64,000 bases of DNA. It comes from DATJOJ01 sp035507035. GTDB lineage: Bacteria; Acidobacteriota; Terriglobia; Terriglobales; Acidobacteriaceae. The position numbers and the translations under genes are program-made. Position 1 is the first letter of the stretch. The number at the start of each line of letters is the position of its first letter. Positions 15,708-24,925 of the stretch are shown in pieces. Under the pieces are notes generated by a model. That model ran no database searches. It saw only the letters and a list, made by a program, of their open reading frames with translations, and was not told the DNA's origin. The stretch is from contig DATJOJ010000022.1 in assembly GCA_035507035.1 (NCBI GenBank), forward strand, positions 1 through 64,000, read 5' to 3'.

Positions 15708-18059
15708 ATGGCAGATGTAAACATTACCGTTGACGGCAAGAAAGTAACGGCGCCCGCCGGGACGCTGCTGATCGAAGCCTGCAAGAGTGCTGGCATCGAA
15801 GTTCCTTTTTTCTGTTACTACCCTAATCTGTCACTACAGGGCGCATGCCGCATGTGCCTGGTGAAGATCGAAAAGATGCCGAAACTGCAGACAGCATGCA
15901 CCACGGTTATCACCGAAGGCATGATCGTCACAACGGAGAGCGATGAAATTCGGCAGGCGCGCAAAGGAATGGTCGAACTCCTTCTCGGCAACCATCCTCT
16001 CGATTGTCCGGTTTGCGACGCCGGGGGCGAGTGCGAACTGCAGGACATGACTTTCTCTTATGGCGCGGCCGAGTCGAAATTCATCGACATCAAGAACCAT
16101 CGCGAAGAGCAGCAGTGGTCGCCGGTGGTTTATTTCGATCGTCCGCGGTGCATCCTCTGTTATCGCTGCGTGCGCATTTGTGGCGAGGGCATGGACGTCT
16201 GGGCGCTCGGCGTGCAGCATCGCGGCGTAAGTTCGATTATTGCGCCCAACCAACAAGACCACCTCGAATGCGAAGAGTGCGGCATGTGCATCGACATCTG
16301 CCCAGTAGGCGCTCTGACCTCAGGCGCCTATCGCTATAAAACGCGTCCGTGGGAGATGAAACACATTGGCACCACTTGCACTCACTGCGCCGACGGCTGC
16401 AAGACGACTTTGGGCGTGCGCCGCGCCGACACCGGAATGGAAATCGTGCGCGGCGATAATCGCGACAAGAGCGGCATCAATGGCGATTTTCTCTGTATCA
16501 AAGGCCGCTACGCGTTCGATTTTGCTCACCATGCCGATCGCATAACCCATCCTCTCATTCGCAAGAATGGGCGGTTAACCGAATCTTCATGGGAAGAAGC
16601 CTTCGAACTGATCGGAAAACGTTTCAAAGAAGTTCGCGATGAACAAGGCGGCAAGGCCATTGGAGTGGTCGGCTCGACCCGCACCACGAACGAAGAAAAT
16701 TATCTTCTGCAGAAGTTCGCGCGCCTGGTCTTGCAAACCAATAATATCGATCACCACCGCACGGCAGATTACCCAGCCTTCGCCGCGGCGCTAAAGGGGA
16801 AGCCGGAGTCAACCGGCTCGATGCGCGATGTGTTCAATGCGTCCGCCATGCTTCTCATCGGCAACGATCCAACCGAGCAGCATCCCCTGCTCGCCTGGCA
16901 GGTTCGCAACAACGTGCGTCTACATCGCGCTCGGCTTTACGTGATCAATTCCAAGCTGATCAAGCTGCGCCGGCAGGCAACGACTTTCGGACAAATCCCG
17001 GCCGGTGCGGAGTCGAAGATCACCGCGTATCTGGCCGGGGATGATTCGGTCCTCGGTTCATTAGGAACAGATACAGGCTGGGCGGCACTGCGCGACAAGC
17101 TGCGGGCTGAGCAGAACCTTGTAATTATTTTTGGCTCGGAGTTACGTGGCGAGACCATTGCGTCTCTGGCCAAGTTTGCTTCTGGCATCGCGGGAGCAAA
17201 GTTGATCTGTCTCAGCGACTATGCCAACTCGCGCGGCGCTGCTGACATGGGCCTCTACCCGGATCTGCTTCCGGGCTATCATTCGGCCTCAAATGGCAGT
17301 AAGTTCCACGAGGAATGGCCGAACATATCCAAAACGCCAGGACTGACTTTGCCGCAGATGGCGGAGAGCGCGAAGTCCGGCAACCTCAAAGCGCTTTACG
17401 TTGTAGGGGCCAATCCCATCGGCCGCACTGAAATCGATCCTTTCGCTTTTTCGCAAAGTTTCGTGGTTGTGCAGGACATGTTCCTGACCGAAACGGCAGC
17501 AATCGCTGATGTCGTGCTGCCCGCCGCCAACGCATATGAAAAATCAGGCACATTCACCAACACGTGCGGCGACCTGCAACTGGTTAAGAAAGCCGGGGAA
17601 GTCACAGGAACGAAATCCGATTTTGAGATGATCGTTCGCATCGCTGACGCCATGGGCTTTGACGTCCATCAACTCGTGCCCTTCGGCCGCGGAACTCGCG
17701 CCGATATGGGACAATCGCGCGGCGCGCAATCGGGCGAAGTGGATCGACATGGGGTGTGGCTGGAGGCTCAGGGACTGGAGCCAAAGATGAGTCCCTTCGA
17801 TCCAATGGCCATTCTCGATGAGATTCAGCGCCTGGTTCCGGGTTATCAGGTATCACGCATGAACCTTATGGCGGGGATCGACCAGCATACAACATTGTCA
17901 GGAAGCGGCCCGGGTGCCCTGCAACCTGCTGATCTCGTCGCGCCGGCGAACAACGATTTATTTACTTCCGGCACTTTAGGACGCTATTCGCGCACGCTGA
18001 ATGCTGTCATCGAAAATCACCACAAACAATCGACGGAAACCGAAGTCGCGGCCGACTAG
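15708..18059 (+). CDS. nuoG: NADH-quinone oxidoreductase subunit G
   Basis: NuoG is a 75-kDa-type iron-sulfur subunit of the NADH module. The protein has 783 residues from the ATG at 15708. A ferredoxin-like [2Fe-2S] domain comes first (CYYPNLSLQGACRMC). Then come the HPLDCPVCDAGGECELQ ligands and the 2x[4Fe-4S] part (CILCYRCVRICGEG, CEECGMCIDICPVGAL). A molybdopterin-type domain follows, starting CTHCADGC, which also carries the ligands of the extra N7 cluster found in some bacteria. The start 15708 gives the family N-terminus MADVNITVDGKKV; an upstream in-frame ATG at 15618 would translate the intergenic repeat. Confidence 0.95.
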   Translation: MADVNITVDGKKVTAPAGTLLIEACKSAGIEVPFFCYYPNLSLQGACRMCLVKIEKMPKLQTACTTVITEGMIVTTESDEIRQARKGMVELLLGNHPLDCPVCDAGGECELQDMTFSYGAAESKFIDIKNHREEQQWSPVVYFDRPRCILCYRCVRICGEGMDVWALGVQHRGVSSIIAPNQQDHLECEECGMCIDICPVGALTSGAYRYKTRPWEMKHIGTTCTHCADGCKTTLGVRRADTGMEIVRGDNRDKSGINGDFLCIKGRYAFDFAHHADRITHPLIRKNGRLTESSWEEAFELIGKRFKEVRDEQGGKAIGVVGSTRTTNEENYLLQKFARLVLQTNNIDHHRTADYPAFAAALKGKPESTGSMRDVFNASAMLLIGNDPTEQHPLLAWQVRNNVRLHRARLYVINSKLIKLRRQATTFGQIPAGAESKITAYLAGDDSVLGSLGTDTGWAALRDKLRAEQNLVIIFGSELRGETIASLAKFASGIAGAKLICLSDYANSRGAADMGLYPDLLPGYHSASNGSKFHEEWPNISKTPGLTLPQMAESAKSGNLKALYVVGANPIGRTEIDPFAFSQSFVVVQDMFLTETAAIADVVLPAANAYEKSGTFTNTCGDLQLVKKAGEVTGTKSDFEMIVRIADAMGFDVHQLVPFGRGTRADMGQSRGAQSGEVDRHGVWLEAQGLEPKMSPFDPMAILDEIQRLVPGYQVSRMNLMAGIDQHTTLSGSGPGALQPADLVAPANNDLFTSGTLGRYSRTLNAVIENHHKQSTETEVAAD

Positions 18060-18091
18060 GCCATCCAAGCAGTCGAAACGGAGAGTTTAGG

Positions 18092-19132
18092 TTGTTGAGC
18101 GTTGAAACATTTCTTCTTGTGTCGATCGTCAAGATCGCCATCGCGATTGGCGTCCTGCTCACAGCCGTGGCTTACACGGTGTGGCTGGAGCGCAAGGTCG
18201 TCGGCCACATTCAGAACCGCTGGGGCCCCACGCGGGTTGGTCCCTTCGGATTGCTTCAACCGCTGGCGGACGGCCTGAAATTCATCTTCAAAGAAGACCT
18301 GACGCCGCCGCACGTCTACAAGCCCCTGTATATTGCCGCACCCATGCTCGCGCTCACCTTCGCGCTGACTTCGATTGCAGTAATCCCTGTGGGCAATTGG
18401 GTCAACGTCGCGGGAATTAACACGCCACTGCAGATCACCGACGTCAATATCGGGCTGCTGATCATTCTTGGCGTCACCTCGCTTGGCGTGTACGGAGTCG
18501 CCTTAGCCGGTTGGTCTTCCAACAGTAAATATTCGTTACTCGGCGGATTGCGGGCCAGCGCGCAGATGGTGAGCTACGAAATCGCGCTCGGTCTTTCCCT
18601 CGTAGGCGTACTGATCATGGCAGGCAGCTTCAGCCTGCGGGACATTGTGCAAGCACAATCCGGAACCTTCTGGGGATTCATTCCGCGATGGAATATTTTC
18701 CAGGGACAGATCGTGGCCTTCTTTATTTATTTGATGGCCGCGTATGCGGAAACCAATCGCGTTCCATTCGATTTGCCCGAGGCGGAGACTGAACTCGTAG
18801 CTGGCTATCACACCGAGTATTCCGCAATGAAGTTCGCCATGTTTTTTATGGCCGAATACGCCAACATGATTACGGTCGCCTGCTTGGCTTCACTCTTATT
18901 TCTCGGCGGATGGTCTGGGCCGTTATTTGGCCCGCCAATTCTGCAGGCGGTCTTGCCGTTGTTTTGGTTTGGCCTGCGCGTGTTTGCATTTCTCTTTCTT
19001 TATATTTGGGTGCGCGGCACGCTGCCGCGTTTTCGTTATGATCAACTGATGTCTTTTGGGTGGAAATTTCTTTTGCCGTTAGCGATCGCAAATTTAGTAG
19101 TTACGGCATTAATAGTTGCATTAAAAGCGTAG
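18092..19132 (+). CDS. nuoH: NADH-quinone oxidoreductase subunit H
   Basis: NuoH is a membrane subunit that closes the quinone channel against NuoB, NuoD and NuoI. The 346 residues have about eight helices. Motifs are the first-helix end LERKVVGHIQNRWGPTRVGP, then GLLQPLADGLKFIFKED, the loop AETNRVPFDLPEAETELVAG, and GTLPRFRYDQLM near the end. The start is a TTG at 18092 with a GGAG site 8 bp upstream; a second TTG directly follows. Where nuoI normally follows, only a 74-bp gap remains before nuoJ. Confidence 0.95.
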   Translation: MLSVETFLLVSIVKIAIAIGVLLTAVAYTVWLERKVVGHIQNRWGPTRVGPFGLLQPLADGLKFIFKEDLTPPHVYKPLYIAAPMLALTFALTSIAVIPVGNWVNVAGINTPLQITDVNIGLLIILGVTSLGVYGVALAGWSSNSKYSLLGGLRASAQMVSYEIALGLSLVGVLIMAGSFSLRDIVQAQSGTFWGFIPRWNIFQGQIVAFFIYLMAAYAETNRVPFDLPEAETELVAGYHTEYSAMKFAMFFMAEYANMITVACLASLLFLGGWSGPLFGPPILQAVLPLFWFGLRVFAFLFLYIWVRGTLPRFRYDQLMSFGWKFLLPLAIANLVVTALIVALKA

Positions 19133-19140
19133 CGGAGCGA

Positions 19141-19183
19141 GGAGTCAGCCATTAAAAAGCCGCAGTCACTGACTACTGACTCC
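19141..19183 (+). repeat. Inverted and short tandem repeat before nuoJ
   Basis: GGAGTCAG (19141-19148) and CTGACTCC (19176-19183) are perfect 8-bp arms. Between and after them, variations of CTGACTAC recur (19168-19195). It is the fourth structured, gene-free junction of the nuo operon and occupies the place where nuoI is usually found. Confidence 0.5.
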
Positions 19184-19206
19184 CGACTACTGATTACTTG
19201 AATGTC

Positions 19207-19716
19207 ATGCTTCATCTGATCTTATTTTCGCTGTTTGGCGTGGTCTGCGTTGCAGGAGCAATCAACCTGCTGGTGCAGACCCATCCCATCAACAGCGCTC
19301 TGTCGCTGGTTGTGGTGATGGGAGCGCTGGCGGTGGAATTTCTCTTGCTCGGCGCAGAATTTGTAGCAGCGATTCAAGTCATCGTTTATGCCGGCGCGGT
19401 TATGGTGCTGTTTGTTTTCGTCATCATGCTCCTGAACGCTGGCATCGAGGAGCGCACCAACGGCAGCCGCGTGGCCCTGCGGCTCGGCATACCAGGCCTG
19501 CTGATCGGTAGCGTGCTCATAGCCTGGGTTCTGACCCACGCGAACACACATTCTGTGAATGTCGGCGCTCTTCCGGGTCCACCCAAGACGATCGGCTGGC
19601 TGTTGTTCCATGACTATTTGTTGCCCTTTGAAATCACCTCGGTGCTGGTACTGATCGCCATCATGGGCGCGGTGGTTTTAGCGGCCCGCCCCGAATCGCC
19701 ACGGAAGGAGAGCTGA
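19207..19716 (+). CDS. nuoJ: NADH-quinone oxidoreductase subunit J
   Basis: NuoJ is a membrane subunit next to the discontinuous-helix region of complex I. The protein is 169 residues from the ATG at 19207, with about five helices. The conserved third helix carries AAIQVIVYAGAVMVLFVFVI, the family signature. The last helix (TSVLVLIAIMGAVVLAA) precedes a short tail. A TTG at 19198 would add three residues and cannot be excluded. The stop overlaps the nuoK start (TGATG). Confidence 0.93.
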   Translation: MLHLILFSLFGVVCVAGAINLLVQTHPINSALSLVVVMGALAVEFLLLGAEFVAAIQVIVYAGAVMVLFVFVIMLLNAGIEERTNGSRVALRLGIPGLLIGSVLIAWVLTHANTHSVNVGALPGPPKTIGWLLFHDYLLPFEITSVLVLIAIMGAVVLAARPESPRKES

Positions 19717-20018
19717 TGGTTCCACTTTCCTATTACCTCATTCTCGGCGGAATTTTATTCGCCTGCGGCGTCACCGGATTTCTCATCAAGCGCAACATCA
19801 TCACCATCTTCATGTGCATCGAGCTGATGCTGAACGGCGTGAACCTGACTTTTGTTGCCTTCGCAGCGCAATGGCAGGCGCTCGCCGGGCAAGTGTTTGT
19901 CTTCTTCGTAATGGTAGTGGCGGCGGCAGAAGCGGCGGTAGGACTGGCAATCATTATCGCGGTCTATCGCACTCGTGAAACGTTGAATGTTGATCTGGTG
20001 AATCTGCTCAAACTATGA
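19716..20018 (+). CDS. nuoK: NADH-quinone oxidoreductase subunit K
   Basis: NuoK is a small three-helix membrane subunit with the two Glu residues of the proton path. The 100 residues match the family exactly. The second helix has CIELMLNGVNLTFVAF with the first conserved Glu, and the third helix has VVAAAEAAVGLAIIIA with the second. It overlaps nuoJ by one base and nuoL by four. Confidence 0.96.
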   Translation: MVPLSYYLILGGILFACGVTGFLIKRNIITIFMCIELMLNGVNLTFVAFAAQWQALAGQVFVFFVMVVAAAEAAVGLAIIIAVYRTRETLNVDLVNLLKL

Positions 20019-21958
20019 CGCCGAATCTCTATCTCTGGCTCATTCCGGTTTTGCCTCTGATTGGCGCGGCGACGAACGGTCTGCTCGGGAAGCGCTTCTC
20101 GCGGCAGCTAGTCTCGACCATCGCGCTCGCCTTCAGCGGCGCGGCGTTCCTAATGGCCTTATGGATCGCAGCACAATTCCCTTCCCTGAGCGTTCCGCAC
20201 ATCGAGACCCTGGCGCAGTGGATCCGGGTTGGCGATTTCCGCGCCGATTTCGCCTTCCAATTGGACGCGCTATCGCTGGTGATGCTCCTGGTCGTTACCG
20301 GCGTCGGCTTTGTTATCCATGTTTATTCGATCGGGTACATGTGGGAAGAAGGTGGCTTTTACCGCTTCTTCTCTTATCTGAACCTGTTCATGTTCTTCAT
20401 GCTCACGATCGTCCTGGCGAGCAACTACCTGTTGATGTTCATCGGCTGGGAGGGCGTGGGCCTGGCGTCGTATCTGCTGATTGGATTTTGGTTTACGAAA
20501 GATTCGGCCGCCTCAGCTGGAAAGAAAGCGTTCATCACGACTCGAGTGGGCGACTTCGGTTTTATGATTGCGCTGTTCTTGATGATTAAGCACTTCGGAT
20601 CCCTGAACTTCGCGCAAGTGTTTCAAGCCGTCACCCCAATGAACGTAGAAACCGCCGGCGCTGGATTGCTGACCTCTATCGGCCTGCTGCTGCTGGTCGG
20701 CGCGGCCGGGAAATCGGCGCAGCTTCCGCTTTATGTCTGGCTTCCGGATGCGATGGAAGGTCCGACCCCGGTTTCCGCCCTCATCCATGCCGCCACCATG
20801 GTCACCGCTGGCGTTTACATGGTCGCGCGATCGCACGTCATCTTTGAACACGCCCCTACCGCGATGATGGTGGTTGCAATCATCGGCACGCTCACCGCTT
20901 TATTCGCTGCGACCATCGGAGTGTGCCAAACCGACATCAAGAAAGTTCTCGCCTATTCCACGATCTCACAGCTCGGCTACATGTTCATGGCCTGCGGCGT
21001 GGCGGCATTCTCGGCGGGAATTTTCCATTTGATGACCCACGCGTTTTTCAAAGGCCTGTTGTTCCTGTCTGCGGGCTCCGTGATTCACGCTGTCGGCGGC
21101 GAGCAGGACATGCGCAAGATGGGTGGCTTGCGGACCAAAATCCCCTGGACCTTCTGGAGCATGACGGCAGCGACGTTCGCTATCGCAGGCTTCCCGCCCT
21201 TCGCCGGGTTCTTCAGCAAAGATGCAATTCTGTGGCACGCCTACAGCAGCCCCTACGGAAGCTGGATCTATTGGGCGATTGGTGTCTTTACGGCGTTTCT
21301 CACCTCGTTCTATATGTTCCGGCTGTGGTTTCTGACATTCTTTGGTGAATATCGCGGCGAGGAACCGCATGACCACGGAGCTCACGGCCACGGCGGCATT
21401 CACGAAAGTCCCAAAATCATGGTGGTCCCTCTGGTGATCCTGGCGGTGCTTTCGGTTTGCGGCGGCTGGATTGGCAGCGAGCGATTCGATCGCTTTCTGT
21501 CTCCAACCTTAAGCTCGAGTATCGAACAGCCCCAAGCGGCTGAGCACACGAGTGCGGGGGGCAGCACTGAAACGGTCTTGACGGGAATATCGGTCGCGGG
21601 GGCGTGCCTCGGGCTTTATCTTGCTTGGCTCCTTTATATACGCCGGCCACAGCTTCCGCAGGAGATCGCGCAAGCGCTCGGCGGTTTCTACCAGGCCGTG
21701 CTCCACAAATATTACGTCGATGAGTTGTATGCGACGCTCTTCGTCAAGCCATTGATTGAGGGTTCCACCAAAATTTTCTGGCGTGGCATAGATGTCGGCA
21801 TCATCGACGCAACTATAGATAACAGCGCCGATGGCGCGCGTGAAGTCTCCGATACCATGCGCCACATGCAATCCGGCAACCTTCGCTCCTATGCCGGATG
21901 GGTCGCGGTCGGCGCCGCAGGAGTGATTCTCTACATGGTCTGGATCGGTGCCCGATGA
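20015..21958 (+). CDS. nuoL: NADH-quinone oxidoreductase subunit L
   Basis: NuoL is the distal antiporter-like proton-pumping subunit with the long lateral helix. The protein has 647 residues. Landmarks are YSIGYMWEEGGFYRFF, GWEGVGLASYLLIGFW with the pumping Glu, LPDAMEGPTPVSALIHAATM with the conserved Lys-free His segment, and KKVLAYSTISQLGYM with its Lys. A His-rich loop (EPHDHGAHGHGG, about 450) is unusually charged but seen in related proteins. The start overlaps nuoK (ATGA) and the stop overlaps nuoM (ATGA). Confidence 0.96.
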   Translation: MTPNLYLWLIPVLPLIGAATNGLLGKRFSRQLVSTIALAFSGAAFLMALWIAAQFPSLSVPHIETLAQWIRVGDFRADFAFQLDALSLVMLLVVTGVGFVIHVYSIGYMWEEGGFYRFFSYLNLFMFFMLTIVLASNYLLMFIGWEGVGLASYLLIGFWFTKDSAASAGKKAFITTRVGDFGFMIALFLMIKHFGSLNFAQVFQAVTPMNVETAGAGLLTSIGLLLLVGAAGKSAQLPLYVWLPDAMEGPTPVSALIHAATMVTAGVYMVARSHVIFEHAPTAMMVVAIIGTLTALFAATIGVCQTDIKKVLAYSTISQLGYMFMACGVAAFSAGIFHLMTHAFFKGLLFLSAGSVIHAVGGEQDMRKMGGLRTKIPWTFWSMTAATFAIAGFPPFAGFFSKDAILWHAYSSPYGSWIYWAIGVFTAFLTSFYMFRLWFLTFFGEYRGEEPHDHGAHGHGGIHESPKIMVVPLVILAVLSVCGGWIGSERFDRFLSPTLSSSIEQPQAAEHTSAGGSTETVLTGISVAGACLGLYLAWLLYIRRPQLPQEIAQALGGFYQAVLHKYYVDELYATLFVKPLIEGSTKIFWRGIDVGIIDATIDNSADGAREVSDTMRHMQSGNLRSYAGWVAVGAAGVILYMVWIGAR

Positions 21959-23469
21959 ACCTGTCTCTCGACAATTCGATCCTGACACTCGTCACATTCG
22001 TTCCGTTGGCTGGCGCAATATTGCTGATTTTCTTCCCGCGCCGCGATCGCGACATTCGGCTCTTCGCACTCGTCGTCTCACTCCTGGATTTCGTCCTCTC
22101 GCTTCATCTACCCGTGCATTTCCAGCGAGCCCTGACGGGCTTCCAATACGAAGTCAACCAGGCTTGGATTTCAAATCCGAACATCCACTACCACATGGGT
22201 GTGGATGGCGTCTCGATGTGGCTGGTGGTTCTGACGACATTCTTGACTCCGCTTTGCGTCCTGATCTCGTGGAATTCAATCCACGACCGGGTCAAAGAAT
22301 TCTTCATCCTGCTGCTGATCTTGGAGACAGCCCTGATCGGCGTTTTCACCGCTCTCGACCTCTTTTTGTTCTACTTCTTTTGGGAAAGCACGCTGATTCC
22401 CATGGCCCTATTGATCGGCGTTTATGGCCATGGACGCCGCATCTACGCCGCCGTCAAATTCTTTTTGTATACGATGATCGCGTCGATGTTCATGATGGCG
22501 GCGATCCTGTGGCTCTACGCCAAGACCGGCAGTTTTGATTTCGTCACGATTCAGGCAGCCACCCGCAGCGGGCAAATTGCCAACTTTGCGTCGGCAGGGC
22601 CCTGGCTTTTCCTTGGGTTCTTCATTGCGTTCGCGGTAAAAGTTCCGATTTTTCCGTTCCACACTTGGCTGCCCGATGCCCACGTCGAGGCGCCGACTGC
22701 AGGCTCCGTTCTGCTGGCTGGTGTCTTGCTGAAGATGGGAACCTATGGCATGTTCCGCTTCAACTTAGGACTGTTCCCCGAGCAAGCGCGCAGCAATGCC
22801 TGGTGGATCATGATTCTGGCGCTCATCGGCATTATTTATGGCGCTCTCGTCGCAATGGTGCAGCCGAACATGAAGAAAGTGATTGCCTATTCGTCGATCA
22901 GCCACCTGGGATTTGTGGTGCTGGGACTTTTCAGCTTCACTCGATTGGGGCTGGAGGGCGCGAGCTTTATCATGCTGGCGCACGGAGTCTCGACCGGCGG
23001 ATTGTTCATGCTCGCCGGAATCATTTATGAGCGCCGTCACACTTATGAAATTTCCGAGTTCGGTGGCTTAGCCACGCCCATGCCGCTGTACGCGACCTTC
23101 TTTTCGTTCATCATGCTCTCATCGGTTGGGCTTCCCTTGTTGAATGGCTTCATCGGCGAATTTCTGGTATTGAGTGGGGCATTTCGAGATCGGCCGATTT
23201 ACGGCATTTTGGGCGCCACCGGCGTGATCTGGAGTGCCTGCTATCTCCTATGGATGTATCAGCGCGTTTTCTTTGGCAAAGTGACGCACGAGGTAAACAA
23301 CACTTTGCCCGATCTCAGTGGCCGTGAACGTGCCGCGCTTTGGCCGGCCGCGGTGATGGCACTGGTCATGGGAGTTGCTCCCTTGCTATGGCTGAATGCG
23401 ATCGCTCCCGCCGTGCAAACTGCGCTTGCGCCGTTTGCCGAGATGGCAAGTAAGGTGGTTGCGCCGTGA
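21955..23469 (+). CDS. nuoM: NADH-quinone oxidoreductase subunit M
   Basis: NuoM is an antiporter-like proton-pumping membrane subunit. The protein has 504 residues from the ATG at 21955, which overlaps the nuoL stop; an in-frame GTG-type start upstream at 21898 is inside nuoL. Motifs are YHMGVDGVSMWLVVLTT, the pumping Glu in FYFFWESTLIPMALLIG, FHTWLPDAHVEAPTAGSV, and KKVIAYSSISHLGF. Fourteen helices are expected and the hydrophobic pattern fits. The stop overlaps the nuoN GTG start. Confidence 0.96.
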   Translation: MNLSLDNSILTLVTFVPLAGAILLIFFPRRDRDIRLFALVVSLLDFVLSLHLPVHFQRALTGFQYEVNQAWISNPNIHYHMGVDGVSMWLVVLTTFLTPLCVLISWNSIHDRVKEFFILLLILETALIGVFTALDLFLFYFFWESTLIPMALLIGVYGHGRRIYAAVKFFLYTMIASMFMMAAILWLYAKTGSFDFVTIQAATRSGQIANFASAGPWLFLGFFIAFAVKVPIFPFHTWLPDAHVEAPTAGSVLLAGVLLKMGTYGMFRFNLGLFPEQARSNAWWIMILALIGIIYGALVAMVQPNMKKVIAYSSISHLGFVVLGLFSFTRLGLEGASFIMLAHGVSTGGLFMLAGIIYERRHTYEISEFGGLATPMPLYATFFSFIMLSSVGLPLLNGFIGEFLVLSGAFRDRPIYGILGATGVIWSACYLLWMYQRVFFGKVTHEVNNTLPDLSGRERAALWPAAVMALVMGVAPLLWLNAIAPAVQTALAPFAEMASKVVAP

Positions 23470-24911
23470 ACAGTATTCCTCAAGCTGCGGATTACATCCG
23501 TCTTCTGCCTGAAATTGTCCTCGCCGTTTTCGGAATGGTCGTCATGGTGATCGACCCTTTGTTAGACGACCGCCGCAGCCAGCGAACCCTCGGAACCGTC
23601 GCATTGGTGGGATGTCTCGCGGCAATCGGCGCGACTTTGTTTCAGGCGCAGTACCCCGGCATGGGCTTCTGGAACATGATTCGGGTCGATTCGTTCAGTA
23701 TCTTTTTTCACGTTCTGGTGACGGCGGTTTCCGCAGTCGTCATCCTCACCTCGTTCGAATACATGGAAGTGCAGGAGATTCGCGCCGGCGAATATTACGG
23801 GTTGATTTTGTTTGGCGCGGTCGGCATGAGTCTGATGTCCTCCGCTGTCGAACTTGTCTTAATCTTTATCGCTCTTGAGATTTCTTCAATCTCCACCTAC
23901 ATTCTTGCCGGATTCCGCCGCCGTTTCGCCATCAGCAGTGAGGCTTCGGTCAAATACTTTCTCCTGGGCTCGTTTGCCACAGCATTCTTCCTATACGGTG
24001 TGGCGCTGATGTTCGGCGCCACCGGATCAACCAGCATCGAAGTGATCGCCAGAGTCCTCCGATCGGAAAGCGTGCCCATGCTCGCTTATACCGGCGTAGC
24101 GCTCATGTTCGTAGGTTTGGGATTCAAAGTCGCCGCCGCACCGTTCCATGTCTGGACGCCTGACGTTTATGAAGGAGCACCTTCGCCTGTCGTCGGCTTC
24201 ATGTCCACGGCACCGAAAGCCGCAGCCTTTGCCGTGCTGCTACGAATCATGTTCGAAAGCTACGCTCCCGGTCGGATTTGGCTCATCTGGGTCGTCGCTG
24301 CGCTTTCTATGACGCTGGGCAACATCGGTGCTCTGGTTCAGGACAACGTGAAGCGCCTGCTAGCTTACTCCTCTATCGCGCACGCCGGATATCTTTTGGT
24401 TGCCTTCGCCGCACTGCCCAACAACGGCATTCCCGCTGCCATGTTCTATCTTGCATCCTACGCGGCCATGAACGTTGGGGCCTTCGCTGTCATCAGCCAT
24501 TTCGGAGGCGCGGGCGAGTGCTATATCACGCTGGAGGATTACTCCGGACTCGGCCAGCGTTCTCCCCTGCTGGCGGCAACCCTTACCATCTTTCTTCTCT
24601 CCTTGATCGGCATTCCCATCACCGGTGGCTTCTTTGCCAAGTTTTACGTGTTCAGCGCTGCCCTGCAAGCGAATCTGGTTGGGCTTGTGATTATTGGCGT
24701 TATGAACAGTGCCATCGCGGCTTACTATTACCTGCGACTGATCGTAGTGATGTACATGCGCGAACCGAAGCGCGAAGTCCCCGTCACTCCGATTCCGGCA
24801 GGACTCGGAACTGCCCTTGCAATCAGCCTGGTTGCAACCATCTACCTGGGTGTGCTACCCGGCCGCGTGCTCGATTACGCCGCTCGCACAGTTGCGGCTT
24901 GGGCGCGATAG
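23466..24911 (+). CDS. nuoN: NADH-quinone oxidoreductase subunit N
   Basis: NuoN is the antiporter-like membrane subunit nearest the NuoK/J/A group. The protein has 481 residues with a GTG start inside the end of nuoM (GTGA). Motifs are ALEISSISTYILAGF with the pumping Glu, FHVWTPDVYEGAPSPVVGFM, KRLLAYSSIAHAGYLLVA with its Lys, and the late GIPITGGFFAKFYVF. It is the last gene of the operon. The next genes are convergent ABC exporter genes 14 bp away. Confidence 0.96.
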   Translation: MNSIPQAADYIRLLPEIVLAVFGMVVMVIDPLLDDRRSQRTLGTVALVGCLAAIGATLFQAQYPGMGFWNMIRVDSFSIFFHVLVTAVSAVVILTSFEYMEVQEIRAGEYYGLILFGAVGMSLMSSAVELVLIFIALEISSISTYILAGFRRRFAISSEASVKYFLLGSFATAFFLYGVALMFGATGSTSIEVIARVLRSESVPMLAYTGVALMFVGLGFKVAAAPFHVWTPDVYEGAPSPVVGFMSTAPKAAAFAVLLRIMFESYAPGRIWLIWVVAALSMTLGNIGALVQDNVKRLLAYSSIAHAGYLLVAFAALPNNGIPAAMFYLASYAAMNVGAFAVISHFGGAGECYITLEDYSGLGQRSPLLAATLTIFLLSLIGIPITGGFFAKFYVFSAALQANLVGLVIIGVMNSAIAAYYYLRLIVVMYMREPKREVPVTPIPAGLGTALAISLVATIYLGVLPGRVLDYAARTVAAWAR

Positions 24912-24925
24912 CCGCGATTACGGCG

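Noticed and set aside
19133..19206. Degraded nuoI in the nuoH-nuoJ gap
   Set aside because: The gap is far too short and shows no CxxCxxC-like coding in any frame.
21360..21410. His-rich loop of nuoL as a metal-binding insertion
   Set aside because: Similar charged loops occur in other bacterial NuoL proteins, and the segment lies outside the conserved helices.
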